This document shows, piece by piece, positions 53,455-64,000 of a stretch of DNA of 64,000 nucleotides. The notes beneath the pieces were generated by a model that was not told the DNA's origin, searched no databases, and was given only the letters and a program-made list of their open reading frames with translations. Both the position numbers and the translations under genes were made by a program. Source of the stretch: Megalobrama amblycephala (Eukaryota; Chordata; Actinopteri; Cypriniformes; Xenocyprididae); NCBI RefSeq assembly GCF_018812025.1, contig NC_063062.1, forward strand, positions 7,694,058 to 7,758,057, in the 5' to 3' direction. Every line of letters starts with the position of its first letter. Within the stretch, counting starts at the first letter, position 1.

Positions 53455-54386
53455 CAGTCCAAAAGTTTGGAACCACTAAGATTTTTAATGTTTTTAAAAG
53501 AAGTTTCGTCTGCTCACCAAGGCTACATTTATTTAATTAAAAATACAGTAAAAACAGTAATATTGTGAAATATTATTACAATTTAAAATAACTGTTTTCT
53601 ATTTGCATATATTTCACAAAGTAATTTATTCCTGTGATGGCAAAGCTGAATTTTCAGCATCGTTACTCCAGTCTTCAGTGTCACATGATCCTTCAGAAAT
53701 CATTCTAATATGCTGATCTGCTGCTCAAGAAACATTTAATGTGTACAATTGTACAAAATATTTGTGTACAATATTTTTTTTTCAGGATTATTTGATGAAT
53801 AGAAAGTTCAAAAGAACAGTGTTTATCTGAAATCTAATCTTTTGTAACATTATAAATGTCTTTACTGCCACTTTTGATTGATTTAATGCATCCTTGCTGA
53901 ATAAAAGTATTCATTTCTTTAATTTCTTTTCCAAAAAATAAAAATAAAAATTCTTACTGACCCCAAACTTTTGAACGGTAGTGTATAATGCTACAGAAGC
54001 TTTGTATTTCAGATAAATGCTGTTCTTTTGAACTTTCTATTCATCAAGGAATCCTGAAAAAAAAAGGACACAACTGTTTTCAACATTGAAAATAATCATA
54101 AATGTTTATTGAGCAGCAAATCAGCATATTAGAATGATTTCTGAAGGATCATGTGACACTGAAGACTGGAGTAACAATGCTGAAAATTCAGCTTTGCATC
54201 ACAGGAATAAATTACTTTGTCAAATATATTTAAATAGTACACAGTTATTTTAAATTGTAATAATATTTCACAATATTACTGTTTTTACTGTATTTTTAAT
54301 TAAATAAATGTAGCCTTGGTGAGCAGACGAAACTTCTTTTAAAAACATTAAAAATCTTAGTGGTTCCAAACTTTTGGACTGTACTG
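53455..54386. repeat. 0.93-kb inverted pair of the 'CATTACTCCAG' element
   Basis: TACAGTCCAAAAGTTTGGAA at the left and its exact inverted copy at the right. Each arm of more than 400 bp carries the same ordered words (GGTTTCC-type end, CACCAAGGCTACATTTATTT, TTACTCCAGTCTTCAGTGTC). The pair can fold almost end to end. GAACGGTAGTGTA at 53975-53988 marks the junction of the two halves. Confidence 0.85.
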
Positions 54387-54720
54387 TAGGTTGGAAATTA
54401 AAAATCACACATAATTATTAGAGGCAACAATAATAAATCAAAAGGTGAACATTTGCTAATAAGCAATTTAATAAATGTTTATTGTTTAATTATTATTCAT
54501 TAAACTTAATAAATGTTCAATTATTAAACGTATTAATAAATGTTAATTTCAAAATAACAAGTAATACAGTAATTTTTAAACAATAGTTGAGTTAAACAAA
54601 ACTACCCAGCAGGTTGGGCAAACATTCAAGCCAACTGCTGGGTTAAAATAACCCAACCATTGGGTTTGTCCATTTTCAATCCAACTTTGGTTGTTTTTAA
54701 CCCAGCATTTTTTAGAGTGT

Positions 54721-56964
54721 AGTCTAAAAAAGCAAGTTTGAGTTGAACAATAGCATAAATAGAATGCTGGAATGGTAGATGTAGATGTATAGATACTGTA
54801 GAAGAACATTTTTGAACACAGACATGTTGTTAACTAAACTCACTCTGCAGTAATTTCATTTAAAGAGAGTTCAAATGGTCAGAATGTTATCTTCAAACAA
54901 CAATGCATTCATTCCAATTCAACTTCAGTAACTCTGTAGCTGTTTAATGTGAAACCAGTTCAAGTATTTACAGCCAGAGACCATCCTGAGAATGATGTTT
55001 ATGAACTGATAACCTCAACGGGTGAAGTTTACATGAATTTCTGAACTCTGCAGTGAGAATACAACCAGTCTGCTCCATTGTTTCATATTTACAATGCTGG
55101 AATGCTTTTCGTAATGCCAGCCAGCTTTCAGCATATACCTCACACAGAGCGGGCCGGTTTAATGCACTGCCACCGAGCATACCAAAGGGTTATTCATCTG
55201 CTCTATACAAGCAACATGTTGAAATGCTAATGGTCAGATTATTGCAGGAAGAACTAGTCTGTTTGTCCAAGGTTGGATAATCTACTTTTCTTTTCTTTTT
55301 TTAAAGGAATGAAGAGATCAAGAATTGGCAGGCAACAGTCCAAACTTTAAGCTTGTTTACTCTTTTATGGAAAAACGGTACATGAAAAAAAAATATTTAA
55401 AATTCATATAAACATATACAATCTGGCTGCTGTCAGGCTAAAGGGTTAAATGCAAACAAAGGACCATTTCCTACAGAGGTTTGCTTTGTCTCTATACGAT
55501 CCAGGCATTTGGGAAAATTGTCCAGGGAAGAAATCAGTGGTTAATGAATTGACCTCCGCTTGTCTAGACAAAGCATTATCCCCCCGTGGCTCCGAGCGAT
55601 GCCTACTGTAGCATACCATCAGGGGGGTGGAAGCACAGGAAGCCTATGTCTTTGAAAAACATAGTTTTTACATGTTTCTTCCTTTTAAGTCCTTTACTAC
55701 CTGCCTTTCTATGAGATCTAGTCATTTTTTAGGTATCTTGTTTCTCCAGGTCTGGACTGATCTTTTCCAGCTCTCCAATCCTCCATTTATTTTGCCACTC
55801 AATCCCTTTCTGCCGTCTCCCGACACTCTTGCAATCAAACAATCTCTCTACTGACCTCCCCCTGCACATCACTTCTTTCTTTGCTCTCCTTTCCGCCGGC
55901 ATTGTTTTTTTGTGGTTTTCTGGCATGATAAATAATTGTACTCTCAATAACTGTACACTCACTTTACATTTTTAGAACAATAAAATAAAGAAGCAATAAT
56001 AAAAATATCTCCTCACTCCCTAACTAGCATCCGCTCCCTCCTCTCTCAAACATCGTCTAATAAAACCCTGTAGTTCCACAGAGAGTGAGAGCAGGAAACC
56101 TCTGGCTATTGTCTCTATTCATAACACGGTGTATCTCTCACCTCCAGAGCAGAGCAGAGCAGGGCCAGCGCACTTCAGAGAGCTCTGAGAGGCTGGGAGC
56201 GCACATTTCGTGCAGTGTGTGAAGATAGGAAGAGTGCCAGCAGGAAACGAGACACACCGCTCACAGGAGCATTTCTTAGGCTGTTTATTTCTCCGCCTGA
56301 ATGTGAAGCTCACTGGTCTTGCTCATCTCTTCCAACCACAAGACCTCCAGAGAGAGAGAGAGGCTGATAGAGAGAGGCTGATAGAGAGAGACGCTCACAA
56401 ACAGCATATGCTGCAGGATATTGACCACCCAGTCCTCATTTAGCGATCACATCCAAACCTATTTATGGAACGAAAGAGAGGCAGCTACAGACACACACGA
56501 GCACAACATAAATAAAGCATTACCACTTAGCGCTAATGTTTTACTAGCGAAGCTCTATTATGGTGTGCGTGAATCACATAAATATGTGCATGCAGGCGCA
56601 AGCTGCTCGCTTACACTTGGAACAGACCTGCCCATTTGGAAACAAAATCTGATCTCTTTAATAGCTCTCAAAGACAGCATTGAGCCTAAACTGAGCCTAA
56701 ACTAAGATTTTTATTAAGAGGACCCGAGTAATCTCACATGTATCTCCACTAGAGTTTCAGAAGAGAACTTAACATCTCAAACTTATCAAATTAGCCAAGA
56801 TACCAAAGTTATCAATCAAAAATCTAAAAATTAAACTTTAAACTTTGCCTGATATCTAGAAACATGAATTGTTAATGGAACTGTTAAAGAAAGGCATGCT
56901 ATTTGTGATTGGACTGAATTTTGCATGGGGAGGACCTGTGTTATTTTTCATATTCTAATATTTA
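54721..56964. other. hipk2 upstream intron, largely unique
   Basis: No coding exon. 56050-56350 is GC-richer, with short CAGAGCAGAGCAG repeats and a possible minus-strand donor (CTGGAG then GTGAGAG at 56135-56141). This could mark a non-coding leader exon of hipk2, but the evidence is slight. Confidence 0.4.
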
Positions 56965-56968
56965 TTAA

Positions 56969-58235
56969 AGGGTTAGTTCATCCAAAAATTATTTACTCAT
57001 TAAAGGGATAGTTCACCCAAAAATGAAAATTTGATGTTTATCTGCTTACCCCCAGAGCATCCAAGATGTAGGTGTCTCATTGAAGTATATGCGCGAGACA
57101 TCACTGCCGTTGAACAGACCTCACGAATCGAGTGATGAATGCAGTTGGACATAGTGGTGTATTAGAGGTAAAAAAATTGATATAAATACTGTTCGGTTTC
57201 TCGCACAAACCGATCGTTTCGTGTCTAAGAACATCAATGTGTCGTCACGAGCCGCAGGGTTTAATTTGGATTTGTCTGTCGTGTTTTATTTACTCTTATA
57301 GTCCAAGTTCCCGCTGACTTGCATTATTTGACTGACAGACGGCAGCGGATGCAGTTAAAAATCATCATTTGTGTTCTACTGAAGAAACAAAGTCACCTAC
57401 ATCTTGGATGCCCTGGGGGTAAGCAGATAAACATCAAATTTTCAATTTTGGGTGAACTATCCCTTTAATTACTCACCCTCATGTCATTCAAAACCCGTAA
57501 GACCTTTGTTCATCTTCAGAACACAAATTAAGATATTTTTGATAAAATCCGATGGCTCAGTGAGGCCTCCATTGCCGAAAAGATAATTAACACTTTCAGA
57601 TGCCCAGAAAGCTACTAAAGACATATTTAAAACAGTTCATGTGACTACAGTGGTTCAAACTTAAAATTATGAAGCGACAAGAATTTTTTATTTTTTGTGC
57701 GCCAAGCTATACGAATCTTTTGTTTTGAATCAGTGGTTCGAAGCATGTATCAAACTGCCAAAGTCACGCCCCCCAGTGGTGAACCATTGACATTTCAAAA
57801 CACTTATGACATAATGAAGCCTTCGTTTATGACTTTGGCAGTTTGATACGCGCCACAAACCACTGATTCGAAACAAAGATTCGTAAAGCTTTGAAACTTC
57901 ATGAAGCAGCTTGTTTTGAAATCGTCCATCACTAGATATTGTTGAATAAAGTTATTATTTAGTTTTTTTGGTGCACAAAAAAAAATATTCTCGTCGCTTC
58001 ATAATTTTAAGTTTGAACCACTGTAGTCACATGAACTGTTTTAAATATGTCTTTAGTAGCTTTCTGGGCATCTGAAAGTGTTAATGGTCTTGCTGGCAAT
58101 GGAGGCCTCACTGAGCCATGGGATTTTATCAAAAATATCTTAATTTGTGTTCTGAAGATGAACGAAGATCTTACGGGTTTTGAACGACATGAGGGTGAGT
58201 AATTAATGACAGAATTTTTGGTGTGAACCAACCCT
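56969..58235. mobile_element. TTAA-flanked foldback element (outer)
   Basis: TTAA at 56965-56968 and 58236-58239. Arms share ACTCACCCTCATGTC, AAGACCTTTGTTCATCTTC and CCACTGTAG in inverted order. An internal second hairpin (57720-57880, CAGTTTGATAC/GTATCAAACTG) lies at the centre. Interrupted in the left arm by 57004-57464. Confidence 0.88.
57004..57464. mobile_element. TTAA-flanked foldback element (inner)
   Basis: TTAA at 57000-57003 and 57465-57468. Termini AGGGATAGTTCACCCAAAAA and its inverted near-copy. Subterminal TGTTTATCTGCTTACCCCCA is also inverted at the right. Removing it gives TCATTAATTACTCACC, the sequence of the uninterrupted family. Confidence 0.9.
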
Positions 58236-59255
58236 TTAATATTTTGAATTATCTTTTAAATTTTTATATTTTCATTTTTTCAATTTAATTTCAATTTCAG
58301 TTTAAGTTTTGTTAGAATGGTAGATTGCTAGAACAATAGTAGAACAATTGATAAGACTAACAGAAGTATAAAGAGAGAGCAATAGAACCATATAGATCAA
58401 TAGTCAGAGAGACAGAACAATAGATGGAACGATTGGTAGAACGACTGATAGAACAACAGTCAGACAGACAGAAAAAACGATAGACAGATAGATAGACGGA
58501 CAGAATTATTTAAAATCTTAATTTTATAGTGCTATGCGCTTACTGTGTGTCAACAAATGTTTCCCATGAAATTGTAGGAGAAACATCTGAGACCTCCATT
58601 AGGAATCCTGAGCTATGAAAGAGCAACCGCTGAGCAATGGGTTAAATGGATATGGATGGTGCAGAATGAAGTGGGACACGGACGCACACGTGCACGTTAC
58701 GCCCTAACTTGACCCATTAGCGGGGTGTTTGTGTGCTATTTAGTCGGGACAGTTTTGTCTAGGTGTTAGTGGGCAGGATGGCTAGAGCAGCTGGGGCTGA
58801 GAACAGCTAAAGCCATTGACATGTGTTCTGACGGCCTTTGAGAAAGACAAACAAATAACACACACTGTCACACACAGGCTTTATGACCTCTCCAACCAGC
58901 CTGTTAGTGACTGCTTATCAAGGCTGTGTGTGAGAAGAGAGGGAGCCATATGTTTAGAAAGGGCTATAGAAGACATATGGAGAGAGCATCATGGGAGTTT
59001 GCGAGATAACTGCGGTTACGAAGCTTCTTCAGGGAAACCTTAAAGGAACCCTTATGAAAATTTGCATTCTTGCACAGTAACAAGTTCAATATTTAGATGT
59101 AGATTTAAGTCAGTAAAATGTTACTTTTAAAGTTAATTATATATATGAGAAAAGAAAAATATATAATAAAATAAAATACTACTACTAGTAACAGTAAAAC
59201 ATAACAATAAAATAATAAAATATACACAGAACGAATATAATTTTAATAAATTAAA
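58236..59255. other. Intronic sequence, no gene
   Basis: GATA/GACA-type imperfect repeats at 58320-58500 (ATAGAACAATAG, GACAGA). 58550-59050 looks single-copy. Confidence 0.5.
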
Positions 59256-59308
<53 letters not shown>

Positions 59309-59309
59309 A

Positions 59310-59342
<33 letters not shown>

Positions 59343-60063
59343 AGTAAGTAAAACAATAAAAATCAATAGAAAATTATATATTTAAAAAAAATCAATAATA
59401 CATTCATATAATACTACTAATAATAGTAATAAAAATCAATGGTTATGCTTTAGTTAGCAAAACAATAAATAAAAATATAAATGAATAATATATAATAAAT
59501 ATTAAAATATTATCATTAGTAGTAGTAAACGTAATATATATATATATTTTTTTTTTATACATTTTAATATTTATTATATATTGATTATTTATATTGTTTA
59601 TTTATTGTGTTTTGCTAACTAAAAGACGACCATTGATTTTTATTACTATTAGTAGTATTATTTTAATGTATTATTGATTTTTTTTATTTATTATTTTCTA
59701 TTTATTTTTCTTTTGTTTTACTTATTATGTTTATTTATTATGTTTTACTAAGTAGTAGTAGCAGCAGAAGAAGTGGTAGTATTTTAATATATTATTATTG
59801 GTTATTTTATTTGTTAATTGTAATTTATTTATAATTTTATTTATTATATTTTTACTAATTGTTATGTTTCACTGACTATTATTATTATTATTAGTAGTAT
59901 TAGTAGTAGTAGTAAAAGTATTTAAATCAATATATAATAGTCAGTGAAACAACAAATAGTAAAAACATAATAAATAACATTATAAATAAATAGAATTAAC
60001 AAATAAAATAACCAATAATAATAAATTAAAATACTATCACTCCTGCTACTACTACTTACTACT

Positions 60064-60096
<33 letters not shown>

Positions 60097-60195
60097 CACT
60101 ACTACCTAACAATAAATATTAAAAAGTAAAAAATACAATAAATAAAACTGTAAATAATTACATAAATTAAATAATCTATAATAAATAGAATAAAA

Positions 60196-60229
<34 letters not shown>

Positions 60230-60230
60230 G
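59256..60230. repeat. Trinucleotide repeats folded into successive hairpins
   Basis: (ACT)n at 59259-59307, (AAT)n after it, (TAG)n at 59900-59920, (ACT)n at 60063-60097 and (AAT)n at 60199-60228. Segments 59340-59535 and 59555-59765 are imperfect reverse complements, as are 59760-59905 and 59925-60070. Confidence 0.82.
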
Positions 60231-61242
60231 TAAAATACTATTACTACTATTATAATAATGAGGATTCCCATCCAATAGCATCAGGCTCAAAAAGTCTTTT
60301 TGAAGTGTAGTGGGGAGCTCACAGTAGCCACTTTCATGTTTCAGGACCAGCTGACTAACTAAGTCTCAAGAACAAGTTAAGAACAAGTACACGATAAGAA
60401 GCAATTTGTACAACCCCGTTATCAGACCATTACAGTAACAGTATCGATACACTCCTGCTGCCACCCACAAGCATTTACCAGCACCACTAGTAAAACATTA
60501 TTTTATTTGGCACTCTTTGGAATGTCTGAGGTACAATAACAAACCATGTCATTGTCTGTTGCGGTGTGTATGTGTACCTGCAAATATATGTTTTGCAGGT
60601 TTTTGCTGCACTTCAAAAGAACAAGACCTGAGCAACATGCCAGAGTTTAACCACAGAGCCAAGCCAGGTAGAGATGAAACGAGATTCAGGCACAGAGTGC
60701 AGACAACACATGCACATGCAGAGCACATCCTGCAGCTGTGGCGCTCAAAGCACGTATAAACGTGGCGTCCATTGTGATTCTCTACCCTGACAAAACAACT
60801 GCTCTTAACCACATACAAGTTAAAAGCAGCCTCGGAATTAACAAAAGAAGCTTATTTTGAACAAAAGTGTTATCAAAGTGAATTTGTGTGTTCCTTAAAC
60901 AAAAAGCAGCCGTTCATGAAAGCATATCCTCTTTAGCGCTATTTTAACACTGTGTGATTTTCTGGAATTCTGAACATCTGTCATTCGCTGGTTCAGTTTG
61001 TGTTTTCCATCAAGTATAATCTTAACACAAATGGCGGTTCTGGAGAATACCACAGAGATAAACAGACACGGCTAATACGCCAAAGTCCTCACAGGCGAGT
61101 TCTTCAGGATACATTATGACCGCTTTTTCCGGCACATACATCACAGTCCAGGGAGAGTGTGTACTGTATGTATGTGTGTGTGTGGCCGACCTCTATAACC
61201 CTACAGCAACTTGTACGGAATGATGGGAAGGCATTAAAACTC
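60231..61242. other. Intronic sequence, no gene
   Basis: Looks single-copy. Open frames at 60517-60818 on both strands have no family match. Confidence 0.5.
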
Positions 61243-61246
61243 TTAA

Positions 61247-62063
61247 AGGGGACATAGTTTCATGGAAAACAGGAATACATACTCCCAAAACACCTATTAA
61301 AGTCCACTCAGACAATAAGAACAAAAAATGATTAATTCAGAGTCATATTAAAGTGCCCCAATTATGCTGTTTTAAAGGTTCCTATTTTGTTTTGGCGGTC
61401 TCCTATGTATTTTATTTTTCCCATAATATACATTGCAGCATCAACTCTTTTCTCACAGTGTCTGAAACGTAAAGGATTCTGTGTCTCTAGTCTAAATCCC
61501 TCCTTTCTGAGAGCCTACTCTGCTCTGATTGGTCCAGTCTGTTGTGATTGTTCTACCCCTTACAGCACGTGTCAGAAAAGAAGCAGCCAAAAACATATAT
61601 GAATTTGTTACAAACCTGCATAGAAAGTAAGACTGGAATTATTGACGACTTGTTTCAGGCAGTTCAGTTCAGTATTGCACTTTGATTTTTTAAACTGGTC
61701 AGACCTTTTATATTCATAAACAGCTATGTTACACACTACATGAAATGTAATAATAATAGAGGCACTTTAAAGTAACCTTCAGTACCTCAGCATATGACCA
61801 TCTACGTTTACATATCAACAGCAATTCAGTATTTAGCAACTTGGATCGCCATATTGAACTATGCTGGTACATGAAGGTTAGACAATCATAATGGAGGTCA
61901 TTTATAGATAGAAGTCTTAAAGGTTCAATAGCAAAACAGCCTGTTTATTCTTAATGCTCAGAGAGAGGGTGGAAAAATGTCACGTTTTGGTGCGAGAAAC
62001 CTTGACTAACATTATAAGGAGGAAAAATAATAAATAATGGTACAAAAGTATGATATGTCCCCT
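61247..62063. mobile_element. TTAA-flanked Kolobok-like element (outer)
   Basis: TTAA at 61243-61246 and 62064-62067. Termini AGGGGACATAGTTTCATGG and, inverted, AGGGGACATATCATACTTT. Contains a second TTAA element. Confidence 0.85.
61352..61766. mobile_element. TTAA-flanked Kolobok-like element (inner)
   Basis: TTAA at 61348-61351 and 61767-61770. Termini AGTGCCCCAATTATGCT and, inverted, AGTGCCTCTATTATTAT. 415 bp. A 71-codon frame (61387-61602) has no recognised domain. Confidence 0.82.
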
Positions 62064-62212
62064 TTAAGTCATTCAGAAGTGACCCAATTTACTTGCTATT
62101 TACTACCCTATTTACATTCCTTGTCTTATTACTAAATATTTATTGTGAATGTAATTCCAAAGGAAAAAAATTAAATAACTTATGACTAATAACTTTCCTT
62201 TTCAAGCCCTCG

Positions 62213-62410
62213 GTTACAGTTTATTTTAAGGTGTCCTTGTTGAAGTGTAATTATACATTTAAGTACTGAGTAAAGTTAATTAACTACATGTACTTAGGGT
62301 TAGGAATAGGTTCAGGGTTTGGTTTAGGGTTAGTTCCATGTAATTATGCATAATTTATAGTTATTACTACAGTAGTAATTTGTGTAACAAGGACACTAAA
62401 ATAAAGTGTT
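62213..62410. mobile_element. Short inverted-repeat element 'AAGGTGTCCTTGTT'
   Basis: TACAGTTTATTTTAAGGTGT at the left and the inverted GTAACAAGGACACTAAAATA at the right. The interior holds TTAGGGTTAGGAATAGG, similar in layout to 20657-21072. Confidence 0.7.
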
Positions 62411-62411
62411 A

Positions 62412-64000
62412 CACTCTAAAAAAAAATTGCTGGGTTAACTTAAAAACAACCCAAGTTGGGTTGAAAAATGGACAAACTCATGGATTTGGTTGTTTTTAAC
62501 CCAGCGGTTGGGTTAAATGTTTGCCAAACCTGTTGGGTAGCTTTATCAAAGTCCCTTTAAGACAAGTCATTTCACTCGGCGGCCATCTTTGAAACGCCTC
62601 TCGGGCATCATGCAATCTCTTTGAATGGGGAAACATCAAATTCTCCAAAACTGTTCGCAAACCTTACGATTAAATTTCATATTTGAAATCACCAATGAAA
62701 TCTAACAACACTGTAAAAAATTACCGTGATTTTAACAGTAAAAGACTGTAAAAATGCTGCGGTGAAAAACTGTCAATTGGTTTACAGAAAGTTTCCGTAC
62801 TATATACGGTGAATAACTAATAGATCTAATAGATCTAATAGATAGAACGGTACATTTAATGTAATTTTACGGTAAAATACCATTAAATTCACAGTTTTTG
62901 GAAGTGAAAAATAACAATTCATTGTAAAATTTACAGTGAAAAACCGTAAATTTACATTCCCACAATTCCCTGCGTGACACTTCACATTTGATATATTTTC
63001 GTTGAAATAACTCTGTTTCTTCTTAGTTTTTCTCATTTTTTTCTAATCAGTTATGTACATTAGGGTTTTATGTTACATCTAATGTTGTTAAATTAATGTT
63101 TATTGCATTTTTAAAATTTCATGCATCTTACCATGATGGTGTTTAGTGTGTGTGTGAATGACACTGTGTGCACCTTCTATATATTAATATTGTCCTCCTC
63201 AGCTTGTGGAAAATCTGCTTGTGATGAACTTTGATTCATCATGTGACTCTCATCACCACTGGTGTTTGGTGACTGTCAGTGTATTATAAAAGTAAAAAAA
63301 CAGATATTAGTACTTCATTAGGTTGGTAAATTAACATTATATCAGTTAATGAAATACGTTATTTTACCGTAAATTTAACAGATTTTTTTTACGTTGCTAC
63401 TGTATTTTTTACGGTAAAGTTCTGGCAACCACAGCTGCTGGTTTTTACCGTAAATTTTACTGGGATTTTTTTTTTTACAGCGAACAACAGGCTCATAAAT
63501 TTAGTTTCTAAACGCTCGAATCATGACAAAAAAAACCCTGCATTTTTCAGGCTGGATCAAGCTAATGCGCATGCGCAAACCTAAATGCGTCTCTAAAACG
63601 TCTCTTCGGAGGTGCACGTCTGACTGTTTCTATAGAAACCGGTGATTCTAACAGCCGCTGAAGTGCCGCGATGACTTTACCAGTCGGCGATTGGCTCTTA
63701 TTTAGAAGGCGGGACTTATTCCGCCATATTGCACGTTACACTTTCTCCCATTCAAAACAATACAAGTGACACGTCTTGTGTTATTCTATAGTCTTTGGTT
63801 TTATTCAACTCAGCTGTTTAAAAATGACTGTACTGCTTGCTTAAAAACTAAACCAAATTATGTTGGAAATTAACATTTATTAATATGCTTAATAAACTAA
63901 CATTTATTAATAAGTTTAATGAATAATAATTAAACAATAAACATTCATTAAACTGCTTATTAATAAATGTTCACCTTTTGATTATTATTGTTGCCTCTTG
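62412..64000. mobile_element. Second 'AACCCAGC' composite element (runs off the window)
   Basis: ACACTCTAAAAAAAAATTGC then GGGTTAACTT, with GGGTTGAAAAATGGACAAAC. The last ~130 bases match 54395-54550 in inverted orientation (AGGTGAACATTTGCTAATAA-type words), so the interior is the same family. Hosts 62709-63482. Segments 62560-62700 and 63595-63800 (GCCATATTGCACGTTACACT) are probably the halves of another repeat. Confidence 0.65.
62709..63482 (+). mobile_element. 'CACTGTAAAAAATTACCGT' element, complete copy
   Basis: Left CACTGTAAAAAATTACCGTG and, inverted from the right, CGCTGTAAAAAAAAAATCCC. AACAA directly abuts both ends (62704-62708, 63483-63487), a possible 5-bp duplication. Interior is full of TTTAACAGTAAA/TTTACGGTAAA words. 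No gene. Confidence 0.75.

Larger units (their letters stand above)
52722..54720. mobile_element. Composite 'AACCCAGC' inverted-repeat element
   Basis: ACTCTGAAAAATGCTGGGTT at the left and, inverted, ACTCTAAAAAATGCTGGGTT at the right. Subterminal GGTTAAATGTTTGCCCAAC recurs inverted near 54610. It hosts two other elements (52778-53345 and 53455-54386). A second copy begins at 62412. Confidence 0.75.

Noticed and set aside
59133..59366. Poly-Val/Leu frame
   Set aside because: Translation of a trinucleotide repeat.

Overview
This is vertebrate DNA from a teleost fish, almost certainly a cyprinid (carp, minnow or zebrafish relative). The evidence is one spliced exon of a vertebrate kinase gene surrounded by tens of kilobases of AT-rich, repeat-packed intron. 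The repeat families (TTAA-flanked foldback elements, Tc1-like and hAT elements, tRNA-derived SINEs and a quasi-palindromic GCGAGTTTATATC minisatellite) are ones I associate with cyprinid genomes. There are no bacterial-type operons, rRNA genes or CRISPR arrays.

The only protein-coding segment I can support strongly is on the minus strand at 48856-49996. It is the large first main coding exon of a homeodomain-interacting protein kinase, best matched to HIPK2. It encodes the N-terminal region with a SUMO-type motif and the kinase domain up to the activation loop. A good splice acceptor (49997-49998) and donor (48854-48855) bound it. No other HIPK2 exon is recognisable, so the window is read as roughly 48.9 kb of the downstream intron (positions 1-48855) plus about 14 kb of the upstream intron (50000-64000).

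Layout. 1-816: end of a foldback minisatellite element with a 264-bp Mutator-like insertion. 1745-3712: degenerate Tc1 transposon interrupted by a hAT element (2460-3697). 4.5-5.1 kb: truncated foldback repeat. 6.4-10.5 kb: microsatellites and a 98-bp tandem array. 13.2-14.9 kb: complete copy of the foldback minisatellite element. 16.3-18.1 kb: three-layer nest of transposons containing a THAP open frame. 20-24 kb, 33.3-35.7 kb, 40.9-41.9 kb and 44-45.8 kb: further DNA transposons, including one (34194-35667) with convergent P2X7-like and THAP remnants. 47.6-48.2 kb: Harbinger-like fragment. 52.7-54.7 kb: composite element with a 0.9-kb hairpin. 57-58.2 kb and 61.2-62.1 kb: TTAA elements nested in TTAA elements. 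59.2-60.3 kb: trinucleotide repeats folded into hairpins. 62.4-64 kb: start of a second composite element that runs off the window.

The main biological interest is the density of TTAA-flanked (Kolobok-like) elements. At least ten have both ends visible, and several insertion events can be read directly from uninterrupted sister copies. No new multi-gene system is visible. All repeat family names are from pattern recognition without a database search, and most boundaries are read by eye.
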